Assembly (NCBI GenBank): GCA_029959905.1
Contig: JASCNZ010000023.1
Location: forward strand, 1 to 40,659
Length of the DNA: 40,659 bases
Direction: 5' to 3'
From: Microbacteriaceae bacterium PS02344
Lineage (GTDB): Bacteria > Actinomycetota > Actinomycetes > Actinomycetales > Microbacteriaceae
Positions 34,228 through 40,659 of this stretch are shown here, piece after piece. Position numbers and translations under genes: made by a program. The notes under the pieces were generated by a model. The model saw only the letters and a program-made list of their open reading frames with translations, was not told the DNA's origin and did not search any database. Position 1 is the first letter of the stretch; the number at the start of each line of letters is the position of its first letter.

Positions 34228-35511
34228 GTGACCGAGAACACCCGTCGTCGCGCCACGATCGCGCGACATGGACAGCTCCGTACCCCCGGCCCCGTCAGCC
34301 AACTGCTGAAGTTCATCGCTATCGGCCTCGCCGTGCTGCTGGTGAGCGGCGTCGGCGTTGCCGCGTACGTCGCCTACGACCTGCGCAGCACGCAGCTCGC
34401 CAACGCGGTCGAGCTCGAGGGGCAGGACGCCTCGGCCGTGCCGCCCGACATCAGCGAGTACGAGGGCGGCTTCAACTTCGTGCTCGCGGGCGTCGACACC
34501 TGCGAGGAGAACTACGCCGAGCTGTTCGGCGAGCGCTGCAGCGGCAACGACGCCGAGGGCAACCTCAACGACGTCAACCTGCTGATCCACGTCTCCGATG
34601 CGCCGCGTCGCGTGACCGTCGTCAGCTTCCCCCGCGACCTCATGGTGCCGATCCCGCAGTGCACCGACGAGAACGGCGATGTGCACTCGTCGATGAGCAA
34701 GCAGCCCCTCAACGTCGCGTACGGCGACGCCGGTCTCAACTGCGTGGTGAAGACGATCTCAGAGCTCACCGACCAGGAGGTGCAGTTCGCGGCATCCGTG
34801 ACCTTCGGCGGCGTGATCGAGATCACCAACGCGATCGGCGGCGTGGACGTGTGCCTCGCGAACCCGATCAAGGACCGCTACACCGGCCTCGACCTCGCCG
34901 CCGGTACGCACACCGTGCAGGGGCTCGAGGCGCTGCAGTTCCTGCGCACGCGCCACGGCGTCGGCGACGGCAGCGACCTGGGCCGCATCGGCAACCAGCA
35001 GCAGTACATGTCGAGCCTGGCTCGCAAGCTCATCAGCAGTGAGACGCTCGGCAACCCCGGCACGATGCTGCGCTTGGCGACCGTGGGCCTCAGCAACCTC
35101 GAGACGAGCACCACGCTCAACGATCCGATGACGATCGTGCAGATCGCCCTGGCGGTCAAGGAGGTGCCGTTCGAGGACATCGTGTTCGTGCAGTACCCGT
35201 CCGGTGCCGACTCGGCCAACCCGAACAAGGTGGTACCGAACTACACGGCCGCCGGTGAGTTGTTCGACGCGATCGAAGCGAACGCGCAGCTGCAGATCAC
35301 CCACGAGAACAACAGCAACGACGGCGTCGTCGTCGAGGAGGCCGCGCCGGCGGACGCCGCGACGACCGACACCCCGCCGGCGGCCGACGCACCCGCGGCC
35401 GAGGCCACCCCGGCGCCCGAGGCCACCCCCGACAACGTCGTGGCGCTGCCGGACTCGATCAAGGGCAACTCCGCCGCGCAGCAGACCTGCTCGAACGGCA
35501 ACGTCCGCTAG
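34228..35511 (+). CDS. LytR-CpsA-Psr (LCP) family glycopolymer ligase
   Basis: A 427-aa protein with a short cytoplasmic N terminus and one membrane helix (about 30-52), then an extracytoplasmic LCP domain. It shows FNFVLAGVDT, the segment NLNDVNLLIHVSD, the catalytic-site arginine in VVSFPRDLMVPIP, and LEALQFLRTRHGVGDGSDLGRI with its two conserved arginines. LCP proteins transfer glycopolymers from lipid carrier to peptidoglycan. The tail (about 365-410) is an Ala/Pro/Glu-rich linker with EATPAPEATP units and ends AAQQTCSNGNVR. GTG 34228, with GAAAGG upstream, is chosen because the frame before it runs into tRNA-Ser. It could attach the polymer made by loci such as the one at 1-7536; this is inference. 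Confidence 0.9.
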   Translation: MTENTRRRATIARHGQLRTPGPVSQLLKFIAIGLAVLLVSGVGVAAYVAYDLRSTQLANAVELEGQDASAVPPDISEYEGGFNFVLAGVDTCEENYAELFGERCSGNDAEGNLNDVNLLIHVSDAPRRVTVVSFPRDLMVPIPQCTDENGDVHSSMSKQPLNVAYGDAGLNCVVKTISELTDQEVQFAASVTFGGVIEITNAIGGVDVCLANPIKDRYTGLDLAAGTHTVQGLEALQFLRTRHGVGDGSDLGRIGNQQQYMSSLARKLISSETLGNPGTMLRLATVGLSNLETSTTLNDPMTIVQIALAVKEVPFEDIVFVQYPSGADSANPNKVVPNYTAAGELFDAIEANAQLQITHENNSNDGVVVEEAAPADAATTDTPPAADAPAAEATPAPEATPDNVVALPDSIKGNSAAQQTCSNGNVR

Positions 35512-35539
35512 CGGGTGACCCGCGCCGCGCGGATACGTA

Positions 35540-35572
35540 CGAGACCCCCGGGGCGGCGCTCCGGAGGTCTCG
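35540..35572. terminator. Hairpin terminator between LCP gene and rha operon
   Basis: CGAGACCCCCGG at 35540-35551 pairs with CCGGAGGTCTCG at 35561-35572 with one mismatch; the loop is nine bases and is followed by TTGGTTCT. It serves the convergent LCP and rhaB genes. Confidence 0.8.
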
Positions 35573-35589
35573 TTGGTTCTGACCGCTCA

Positions 35590-37002
35590 TCAGCGCGGGC
35601 GCGGGGCGTAGCGCTGTGGAGCGTGCGTCGACGCGACGAGGGCGCGGAGCCCGTCGAGCGTGGCGGGCGCGGCGCCCGCGGCGCGGGCCTGCACGAGCAC
35701 GTTGCCCAGTGCCGTCGCCTCGACGGGGCCGGCGAGCACGGGCAGGCCCGTACGATCGGCGGTCGCCTGACAGAGCACGGTGTTGAGCGACCCGCCGCCG
35801 ACCAGATGCACGGTGTCGATCTCGCGGCTGGTCAGACGTGCGGCGGTATCCACGGCATCCGCGAACGCCGTCGCGATCGACTCGATGATCGTGCGGGCGA
35901 ACGCGGGGCGCTCGCGCGGCGTCGGCGCTCCCGACGCGGCGAGGAGCGCCGCGACGCGCGTCGGCATCTCGCCGGGCGCGGCGAGGGAGGGATGGTTCGC
36001 GTCGAAGATCGGCACGGCCTCGACGACATCGGCGGCCGCGGCCAGGAGCGCCGCCAGATCGACCGGCGCGCCGTCCTCCTCTTCCCAGGCGCGGAGCGTC
36101 TCGCTGAGCAACCAGAGCCCGGCCACGTTGTGGAGGAACCGGAAGCGCCCGTCGACCCCGCGCTCGTGCGTGAAGTTCGCCTCGCGGGCTGCGTCGCTGG
36201 TGACCGGGATCGTGGTCTCGACACCGACGAGTCCCCAGGTGCCGCAGGAGATGTACGCGGGAGCGGCTGAGGTCATCGGCACGGCGACCACAGCGGAGGC
36301 GGTGTCGTGCGAGCCCACGGCGATCACCGGAGCATCGGTGCCGATCCGCGCCGCGATCTCCGGTCGGAGGCGGCCGATCGTCGTCCCGGGGTCGACGAGG
36401 CGAGGCAGGATCGATGGACGGATGCCCAGGCGCTCGGCGAGCGAGACGTCCCACTCGCCCGCGTGCAGGTCGAGCAGGCCGGTGGTCGACGCGTTCGTGC
36501 GCTCGGCGACACGTTCACCGGTGAGCAGGTAAGCGATGAGGTCGGGGATGAGCAGCGCCGTGTCCGCTTCCCCGAGTCGCCCGTCGACGCGGTACTGGTA
36601 CAGCGTGGTGAACGGAAGGAACTGCAGACCGTTGCGGCGGTACAGCTCGGCGAACGGCGTGACGCGGTGCACCTCGGCGACGCCGCGCGCGGTGCGGCCG
36701 TCGCGATAGTGGAACGGCTCGGCGAGCAGCTGGTCGCCGGCGAGCAGGCCGTAGTCGACGGCCCACGAGTCGATGCCGATGCTCTCGATCCCGGGTTCTC
36801 GACGCACGGCCTCGGCGAGACCGTCGAGGACGTGCTCGTACAGCGCCGAGAAGTCCCAGTGCAGACCGTCCTCGCGCTCGACGGGACCGTTCGGGAAGCG
36901 GGAGACGAGTTCGAGGTCGAGCACTCCGTCGCCGACGCGGCCGATCATCACCCGGCCGCTGGTGGCGCCGAGGTCGACGGCCGCGACGGCGCGGGTGCTC
37001 AT
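35590..37002 (-). CDS. rhaB: Rhamnulokinase
   Basis: A 470-aa FGGY-family carbohydrate kinase that phosphorylates L-rhamnulose at C1. The N-terminal ATP-domain signature VDLGATSGRVMIG, SIGIDSWAVDYGLL, HYRDGRTARG, FLPFTTLYQY, YISCGTWGLVG and the C-terminal VHLVGGGSLNTVLCQ all fit RhaB. The ATG at 37002 overlaps the stop of the aldolase/dehydrogenase gene (ATGA), so the gene is translated as part of the rha operon and is its last member. Length is normal. Confidence 0.93.
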   Translation of the reverse strand: MSTRAVAAVDLGATSGRVMIGRVGDGVLDLELVSRFPNGPVEREDGLHWDFSALYEHVLDGLAEAVRREPGIESIGIDSWAVDYGLLAGDQLLAEPFHYRDGRTARGVAEVHRVTPFAELYRRNGLQFLPFTTLYQYRVDGRLGEADTALLIPDLIAYLLTGERVAERTNASTTGLLDLHAGEWDVSLAERLGIRPSILPRLVDPGTTIGRLRPEIAARIGTDAPVIAVGSHDTASAVVAVPMTSAAPAYISCGTWGLVGVETTIPVTSDAAREANFTHERGVDGRFRFLHNVAGLWLLSETLRAWEEEDGAPVDLAALLAAAADVVEAVPIFDANHPSLAAPGEMPTRVAALLAASGAPTPRERPAFARTIIESIATAFADAVDTAARLTSREIDTVHLVGGGSLNTVLCQATADRTGLPVLAGPVEATALGNVLVQARAAGAAPATLDGLRALVASTHAPQRYAPRPR

Positions 37003-39035
37003 CGCAGGAACGCGGCGGCGACGCCGGAGTCGACGGGGATGTGCAGGCCGGTGGTGCGGCTCAGCTCGGGGCCGGTGAGCACGTAGACCGCATCGGCGAC
37101 GTTCTCGGGCACGACCTCGCGCTTGAGGATGGTGCGGTTCGCGTAGAACTGGCCGAGGTCCTCTTCCGCGACCCCGTAGGTCGCCGCGCGGTTGGCGCCC
37201 CAGCCCGACGCGAAGATGCCCGAGCCGCGCACGACGCCGTCGGGGTTGATGCCGTTGACGCGGATGCCGTGCTCGCCGAGTTCGACCGCGAGCAGGCGCA
37301 CCTGGTGGGCCTGGTCGGCCTTGGTGGCCGAGTAGGCGATGTTGTTCGGACCGGCGAAGACGGAGTTCTTCGACGAGATGTAGATGATGTCTCCGCCGAG
37401 CTTCTGGTCGATCAGGGCGCGGGCGGCCGCCTTCGACACGAGGAACGAGCCCTTGGCCATGACGTCGTGCTGCAGGTCCCAGTCCTTCTCGGTGGTCTCC
37501 AGCAGCGGCTTCGACAGGGAGAGGCCGGCGTTGTTGACGACGAGGTCGACACCGCCGAACGCGAGCACGGCCTCGTTCAGTGCAGCCTGCACGGCGTCGG
37601 CGTCGGCGACGTTCGCGGCGACGCCGATGGCCACGTCGGTGTTCCCGAGCTCCGCGGCCGCGGCCTGTGCCTTTTCGAGGTCGAGGTCGGCGATCACGAC
37701 GCAGGCGCCCTCGGCGGCGAGACGGGTGGCGATGGCCTTGCCGATGCCGGACGCGGCGCCGGTGACGAACGCGATGCGGCCCTGGTGCGACTTCGGCTTC
37801 GGCATCCGCTGCAGCTTCGCCTCCTCCAGCGCCCAGTACTCGATGCGGAACTTCTCGGCGTCGGAGATGGGGGAGTAGGTCGACAGCGCCTCGGCGCCAC
37901 GCATGACGTTGATCGCGTTGACGTAGAACTCGCCGGCGACGCGGGCGGTCTGCTTGTTCGCACCGTAGGAGAACATGCCCACCCCGGGCACCAGCACGAT
38001 CAGCGGATCGGCGCCGCGGATCGCGGGGGAGTCGGCCGTCGCGTGCGCGTCGTAGTAGGCCTGGTAGTCGGCGCGGTACGCGGCGTGCAGTTCGTGCAGT
38101 CGGGCGATCTGGTCGTCGACGGATGCCGTCGCCGGCAGGTCGAGGATCAGCGGCTTGATCTTGGTGCGCAGGAAGTGGTCGGGGCAGCTCGTGCCGAGCG
38201 CGGCCAGCGCCGGCGCCTTCTCGGAGGAGAGGAAGTCGAGCACGACCTCGGCATCGGTGAAGTGCCCGACCATGGGCTTGTCGGTCGAGGCGATGCCGCG
38301 GATCGTCGGCGCGAGAGCCGCCGCGCGGTCGCGCCGTTCCGCATCGGGCAACGGCGTGAACCCGTCGCGTTCGCCGCCGAACGGCCGCTCGGCCCCGTGC
38401 TCGGCGATGTACGCGGCCGCCGTGTCGATGATCCACTGCGAATTCGTCTCGGCCTCGTCGGATGTGTCACCCCACGCGGTGATGCCGTGGCCGCCGAGGA
38501 TGCAGCCGACGGCCTGCGGGTTCGCGTCCTTGATCGCGGCGATGTCGAGGCCGAGCTGGAAGCCCGGGCGCCGCCAGGGCACCCAGGCGACCTTGTCACC
38601 GAAGATCGTGGCCGTGAGGGCCTCGCCGTCGGCGGCGGTGGCGATCGCGATGCCCGAGTCCGGGTGCAGGTGGTCGACGTGCGCCGCGTCGACGAGTCCG
38701 TGCATGGCCGTGTCGATCGAGGGGGCCGCGCCGCCCTTGCCGTGCAGGCAGTAGTCGAAGGCCGCGACCATCTCGTCCTCGCGGTCGACGCCGGGGTAGA
38801 CGTCGACGAGCTGGCGCATCCGGTCGAGCCGCAGCACCGCGAGCCCCTGTTCGGTGAGCGTGCCCAGGTCGCCGCCCGAGCCCTTCACCCACAGCAGGTC
38901 GACGGGGTGCCCGGTGACGGGGTCGACCTCGGTGCCCTTGGCCGAGGTGTTGCCGCCGGCGTAGTTGGTGTTCTTGGGGTCGGAGCCGAGGCGGTTGCTG
39001 CGTGCGAGGAGGGCGGCGGCGGTCGGGTTCGTCAT
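36999..39035 (-). CDS. rhaEW: Bifunctional rhamnulose-1-phosphate aldolase / short-chain dehydrogenase
   Basis: A 678-aa fusion. Residues about 1-400 are a class II aldolase domain with NYAGGNTSAKG, AHVDHLHPDSG (zinc-type HLH) and GGHGITAWGD, expected to split L-rhamnulose-1-phosphate into dihydroxyacetone phosphate and L-lactaldehyde. Residues about 425-678 are a short-chain dehydrogenase with VTGAASGIGKAIA, VVNNAG, YISSKNS and active-site YSATK, expected to oxidise the lactaldehyde. This matches the RhaEW type found in Bacillus and actinobacteria instead of separate RhaD and lactaldehyde enzymes. ATG 39035 has only a weak ribosome site. The gap to rhaI is 40 bases; overlap with rhaB is four. 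Confidence 0.92.
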   Translation of the reverse strand: MTNPTAAALLARSNRLGSDPKNTNYAGGNTSAKGTEVDPVTGHPVDLLWVKGSGGDLGTLTEQGLAVLRLDRMRQLVDVYPGVDREDEMVAAFDYCLHGKGGAAPSIDTAMHGLVDAAHVDHLHPDSGIAIATAADGEALTATIFGDKVAWVPWRRPGFQLGLDIAAIKDANPQAVGCILGGHGITAWGDTSDEAETNSQWIIDTAAAYIAEHGAERPFGGERDGFTPLPDAERRDRAAALAPTIRGIASTDKPMVGHFTDAEVVLDFLSSEKAPALAALGTSCPDHFLRTKIKPLILDLPATASVDDQIARLHELHAAYRADYQAYYDAHATADSPAIRGADPLIVLVPGVGMFSYGANKQTARVAGEFYVNAINVMRGAEALSTYSPISDAEKFRIEYWALEEAKLQRMPKPKSHQGRIAFVTGAASGIGKAIATRLAAEGACVVIADLDLEKAQAAAAELGNTDVAIGVAANVADADAVQAALNEAVLAFGGVDLVVNNAGLSLSKPLLETTEKDWDLQHDVMAKGSFLVSKAAARALIDQKLGGDIIYISSKNSVFAGPNNIAYSATKADQAHQVRLLAVELGEHGIRVNGINPDGVVRGSGIFASGWGANRAATYGVAEEDLGQFYANRTILKREVVPENVADAVYVLTGPELSRTTGLHIPVDSGVAAAFLR

Positions 39036-39075
39036 CTCGTGTCTTTCGGTCGTGGAGGAGGGATCGGGCCGGCGC

Positions 39076-40242
39076 TCAGGCGCCCCAGCCGGCCTGCACG
39101 CCGCCGACGCGCTCGTCGGCGATCTTCTGCGGGTAGCCGGAGGCCGCGTAGGCGGCCATCGGGTCGGCGGCGAGGCCTCGGCTCTCACGCCACTCGGCGA
39201 GGGCCGGGCGCACGTCGGTGTAGAAGGCATCCATGAAGACGGCGTTGGCGGCGAGTACATCGCCCGACTTCTGTGCGGCGATGAGGGCGTCACGGTCGAC
39301 GAGCAGAGCGCGCGCGGTCATCTCCTGCACGTTGAGGACCGAACGGATCTGCCCGGGGATCTTCTCCTCGACGTTGTGGCACTGGTCGAGCATGAACGCC
39401 ACATCGGGGTTGCCGAGGCCACCGCCGCGCACCACCTCGAACAGGATGCGGAAGAGCTGGAACGGGTCGGCGGCGCCCACGATGAGGTCGTCATCGGCGT
39501 AGAAGCGGGAGTTGAAGTCGAACGACCCGAGCTTGCCGAGGCGCAGCAGCTGCATGACGATGAACTCGATGTTCGTGCCGGGGGCGTGGTGCCCGGTGTC
39601 GAGGCACACCATCGCCTTGTCGCCGAGGGCGCTCACCTGCGCGTACGAGGTACCCCAGTCCGGAACATCCGTGTGGTAGAACGCAGGCTCGAAGAACTTG
39701 TACTCGAGCACGAGGCGCTGGTCGTCGCCGAGGCGGGCGTAGATCTGCTGCAACGAATCCTGCAGGCGGTCCTGCCGTCCGCGCAGGTCGGCCTGGCCGG
39801 GGTAGTTCGAGCCCTCTGCGAGCCAGATCTTCAGGTCGCGGCTGCCCGTCGCGTCCATCACGTCGATGCAGGCGAGGTGGTGGTCGATGGCCTTGCGGCG
39901 CACCGCGCCGTCTTCGTGGGTGAGGGCGCCGAACTTGTAGTCGTCGTCCTGGAACGTGTTCGAGTTGATCGTGCCCAGCGATACGCCGAGATCCTCGGCG
40001 TATCGACGCAGGTCGGCGAACGAGTCGACGACATCCCACGGGATGTGCAGCGCGACGGACGGGGCGAGCGCGGTGTACTTCTGCACCTGCGCGGCATCCG
40101 CGATCTTCTCCCACGGGTCGCGGGGCGTGCCGGGGGTGCCGAACACCTTGAAGCGCGTGCCGGAGTTCCCGAACGCCCAGCTCGGGAGCTCGATGGCCTG
40201 CTTCTCGAGCGCGGCGAGGATGTCGGGGGTGAGGATGCTCAC
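39076..40242 (-). CDS. rhaI: L-rhamnose isomerase (RhaI type)
   Basis: A 388-aa TIM-barrel metal-dependent isomerase converting L-rhamnose to L-rhamnulose. It belongs to the Rhizobium/Streptomyces/Pseudomonas stutzeri-like RhaI class rather than the E. coli RhaA class. Visible landmarks are ALHIPWDVV, LKIWLAEGSNYPGQ, LVLEYKFFEPAFYHTDV with the metal-site Glu, MVCLDTGHHAPGTNIE with metal Asp/His, and FDFNSRFYADDDL. The GTG at 40242 overlaps the mutarotase stop (GTGA). Second gene of the operon. Confidence 0.93.
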   Translation of the reverse strand: MSILTPDILAALEKQAIELPSWAFGNSGTRFKVFGTPGTPRDPWEKIADAAQVQKYTALAPSVALHIPWDVVDSFADLRRYAEDLGVSLGTINSNTFQDDDYKFGALTHEDGAVRRKAIDHHLACIDVMDATGSRDLKIWLAEGSNYPGQADLRGRQDRLQDSLQQIYARLGDDQRLVLEYKFFEPAFYHTDVPDWGTSYAQVSALGDKAMVCLDTGHHAPGTNIEFIVMQLLRLGKLGSFDFNSRFYADDDLIVGAADPFQLFRILFEVVRGGGLGNPDVAFMLDQCHNVEEKIPGQIRSVLNVQEMTARALLVDRDALIAAQKSGDVLAANAVFMDAFYTDVRPALAEWRESRGLAADPMAAYAASGYPQKIADERVGGVQAGWGA

Positions 40243-40616
40243 GATGCACTGCTTTCGTCGAGGGGTGATGCGGGCTGCCCGCCGGCGGCGGCGAGCTGGT
40301 CTTCGAGGTGGAAGACCTCGGTCAACGGGGTGGCTGCCTGGTCGGGGCGGCCGTCGAGTCCGTCGAAGTAGGGAGCCATCTCGGCCTCCCAGCGCGCGGC
40401 GATGGGAGAGGCGGCGAGATAGGCCTGCGCGGCGTCGTCGTCGTCGGTCTCGTAATAGCCGAACAGCACGCCGCCTTCGCCCAGGAACAGCGAGTAGTCG
40501 CGCCGGCCGGCGGCCGCGATCTCGGCGAGCATCTCGGAACGCACCGGGGTGTGGCGGGCGACGTACTCCTCGACCAGATGCGGGCGGATGCGGAGCTGGA
40601 ACGCGACGCGGGTCAT
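40239..40616 (-). CDS. rhaM: L-rhamnose mutarotase
   Basis: A 125-aa enzyme interconverting the alpha and beta anomers of L-rhamnose, supplying the form used by the isomerase. VEEYVARHTPV carries the catalytic His, and RRDYSLFLGEGGVLFGYYE and RWEAEMAPYF match RhaM. It is slightly longer than the usual ~104 residues because of an Ala/Gly/Ser-rich tail. GGAAGGA seven bases before ATG 40616 fixes the start. It is the first gene of the rha operon; a transporter or regulator, if present, must lie beyond the window. Confidence 0.92.
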   Translation of the reverse strand: MTRVAFQLRIRPHLVEEYVARHTPVRSEMLAEIAAAGRRDYSLFLGEGGVLFGYYETDDDDAAQAYLAASPIAARWEAEMAPYFDGLDGRPDQAATPLTEVFHLEDQLAAAGGQPASPLDESSAS

Positions 40617-40637
40617 GGGGTGTCCTTCCGGTGTCCG

Positions 40638-40659
40638 GCCGGCATCCGCGGATGCCGGC
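40638..40659. promoter_or_regulatory. Perfect 22-bp palindrome upstream of the rha operon
   Basis: GCCGGCATCCGCGGATGCCGGC reads the same on both strands and ends at the window edge, 22 bases before the rhaM ATG. It could be an operator for a rha regulator, or a hairpin of an upstream gene. It consists of two inverted copies of the hexamer GGATGC, which is over-represented throughout the window, so chance association cannot be excluded. Confidence 0.4.

Overview
The window reads as chromosome of a high-GC actinobacterium of the family Microbacteriaceae, most likely Microbacterium or a close relative. This rests on the very strong G/C third-position bias, the ftsH-folE-folP-folB-folK-DUF3180-PH-PH-DUF2520 operon followed by lysS, many apparently leaderless genes, and the absence of encoded CCA on the tRNAs. 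Species was not determined. I see no IS element, prophage, CRISPR array or replication origin.

Layout. 1-7536 holds the end of a surface-polysaccharide locus: a minus-strand run of four overlapping glycosyltransferase genes and a divergent plus-strand run (WcbI-like acyltransferase, GT-B transferase, GT2 transferase). 7583-9471 holds a sulfide:quinone-oxidoreductase-like flavoprotein that lacks one redox cysteine, a small lipoprotein and a doubtful 44-codon ORF. 9730-10048 is a minus-strand tRNA-Glu/Asp/Phe operon. 10257-15315 holds a Tat-type M23 peptidase, inorganic pyrophosphatase, a TMEM175-family channel-like protein, tilS, a DUF937 protein and hpt.

15428-23483 is one nearly gap-free operon: ftsH, the four folate genes folE/folP/folB/folK, a DUF3180 membrane protein, two bPH_2 membrane proteins and a Rossmann/DUF2520 protein. 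It is followed by a convergent DUF2207 gene and lysS. 27036-35511 is housekeeping: DUF4192, a 57-aa membrane protein, cardiolipin synthase, a lipoprotein with an internal duplication, a diacylglycerol-kinase-family lipid kinase, serS-HAD phosphatase, tRNA-Ser and an LCP (LytR-CpsA-Psr) ligase. 35590-40616 is a minus-strand L-rhamnose catabolic operon, rhaM-rhaI-rhaEW-rhaB, that runs from mutarotation to lactaldehyde oxidation. Its promoter region meets the right edge at a perfect 22-bp palindrome.

The clearest cross-cutting signals are a rigid TAnnnT-N6-start-codon arrangement at ten genes, which implies leaderless transcripts, and an excess of the hexamer GGATGC/GCATCC (about 80 copies by hand count). 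I found no wholly new multi-gene system. The strongest leads for new biology are the glycosyltransferase/WcbI locus, the cysteine-less SQR homologue and the duplicated-domain lipoprotein.
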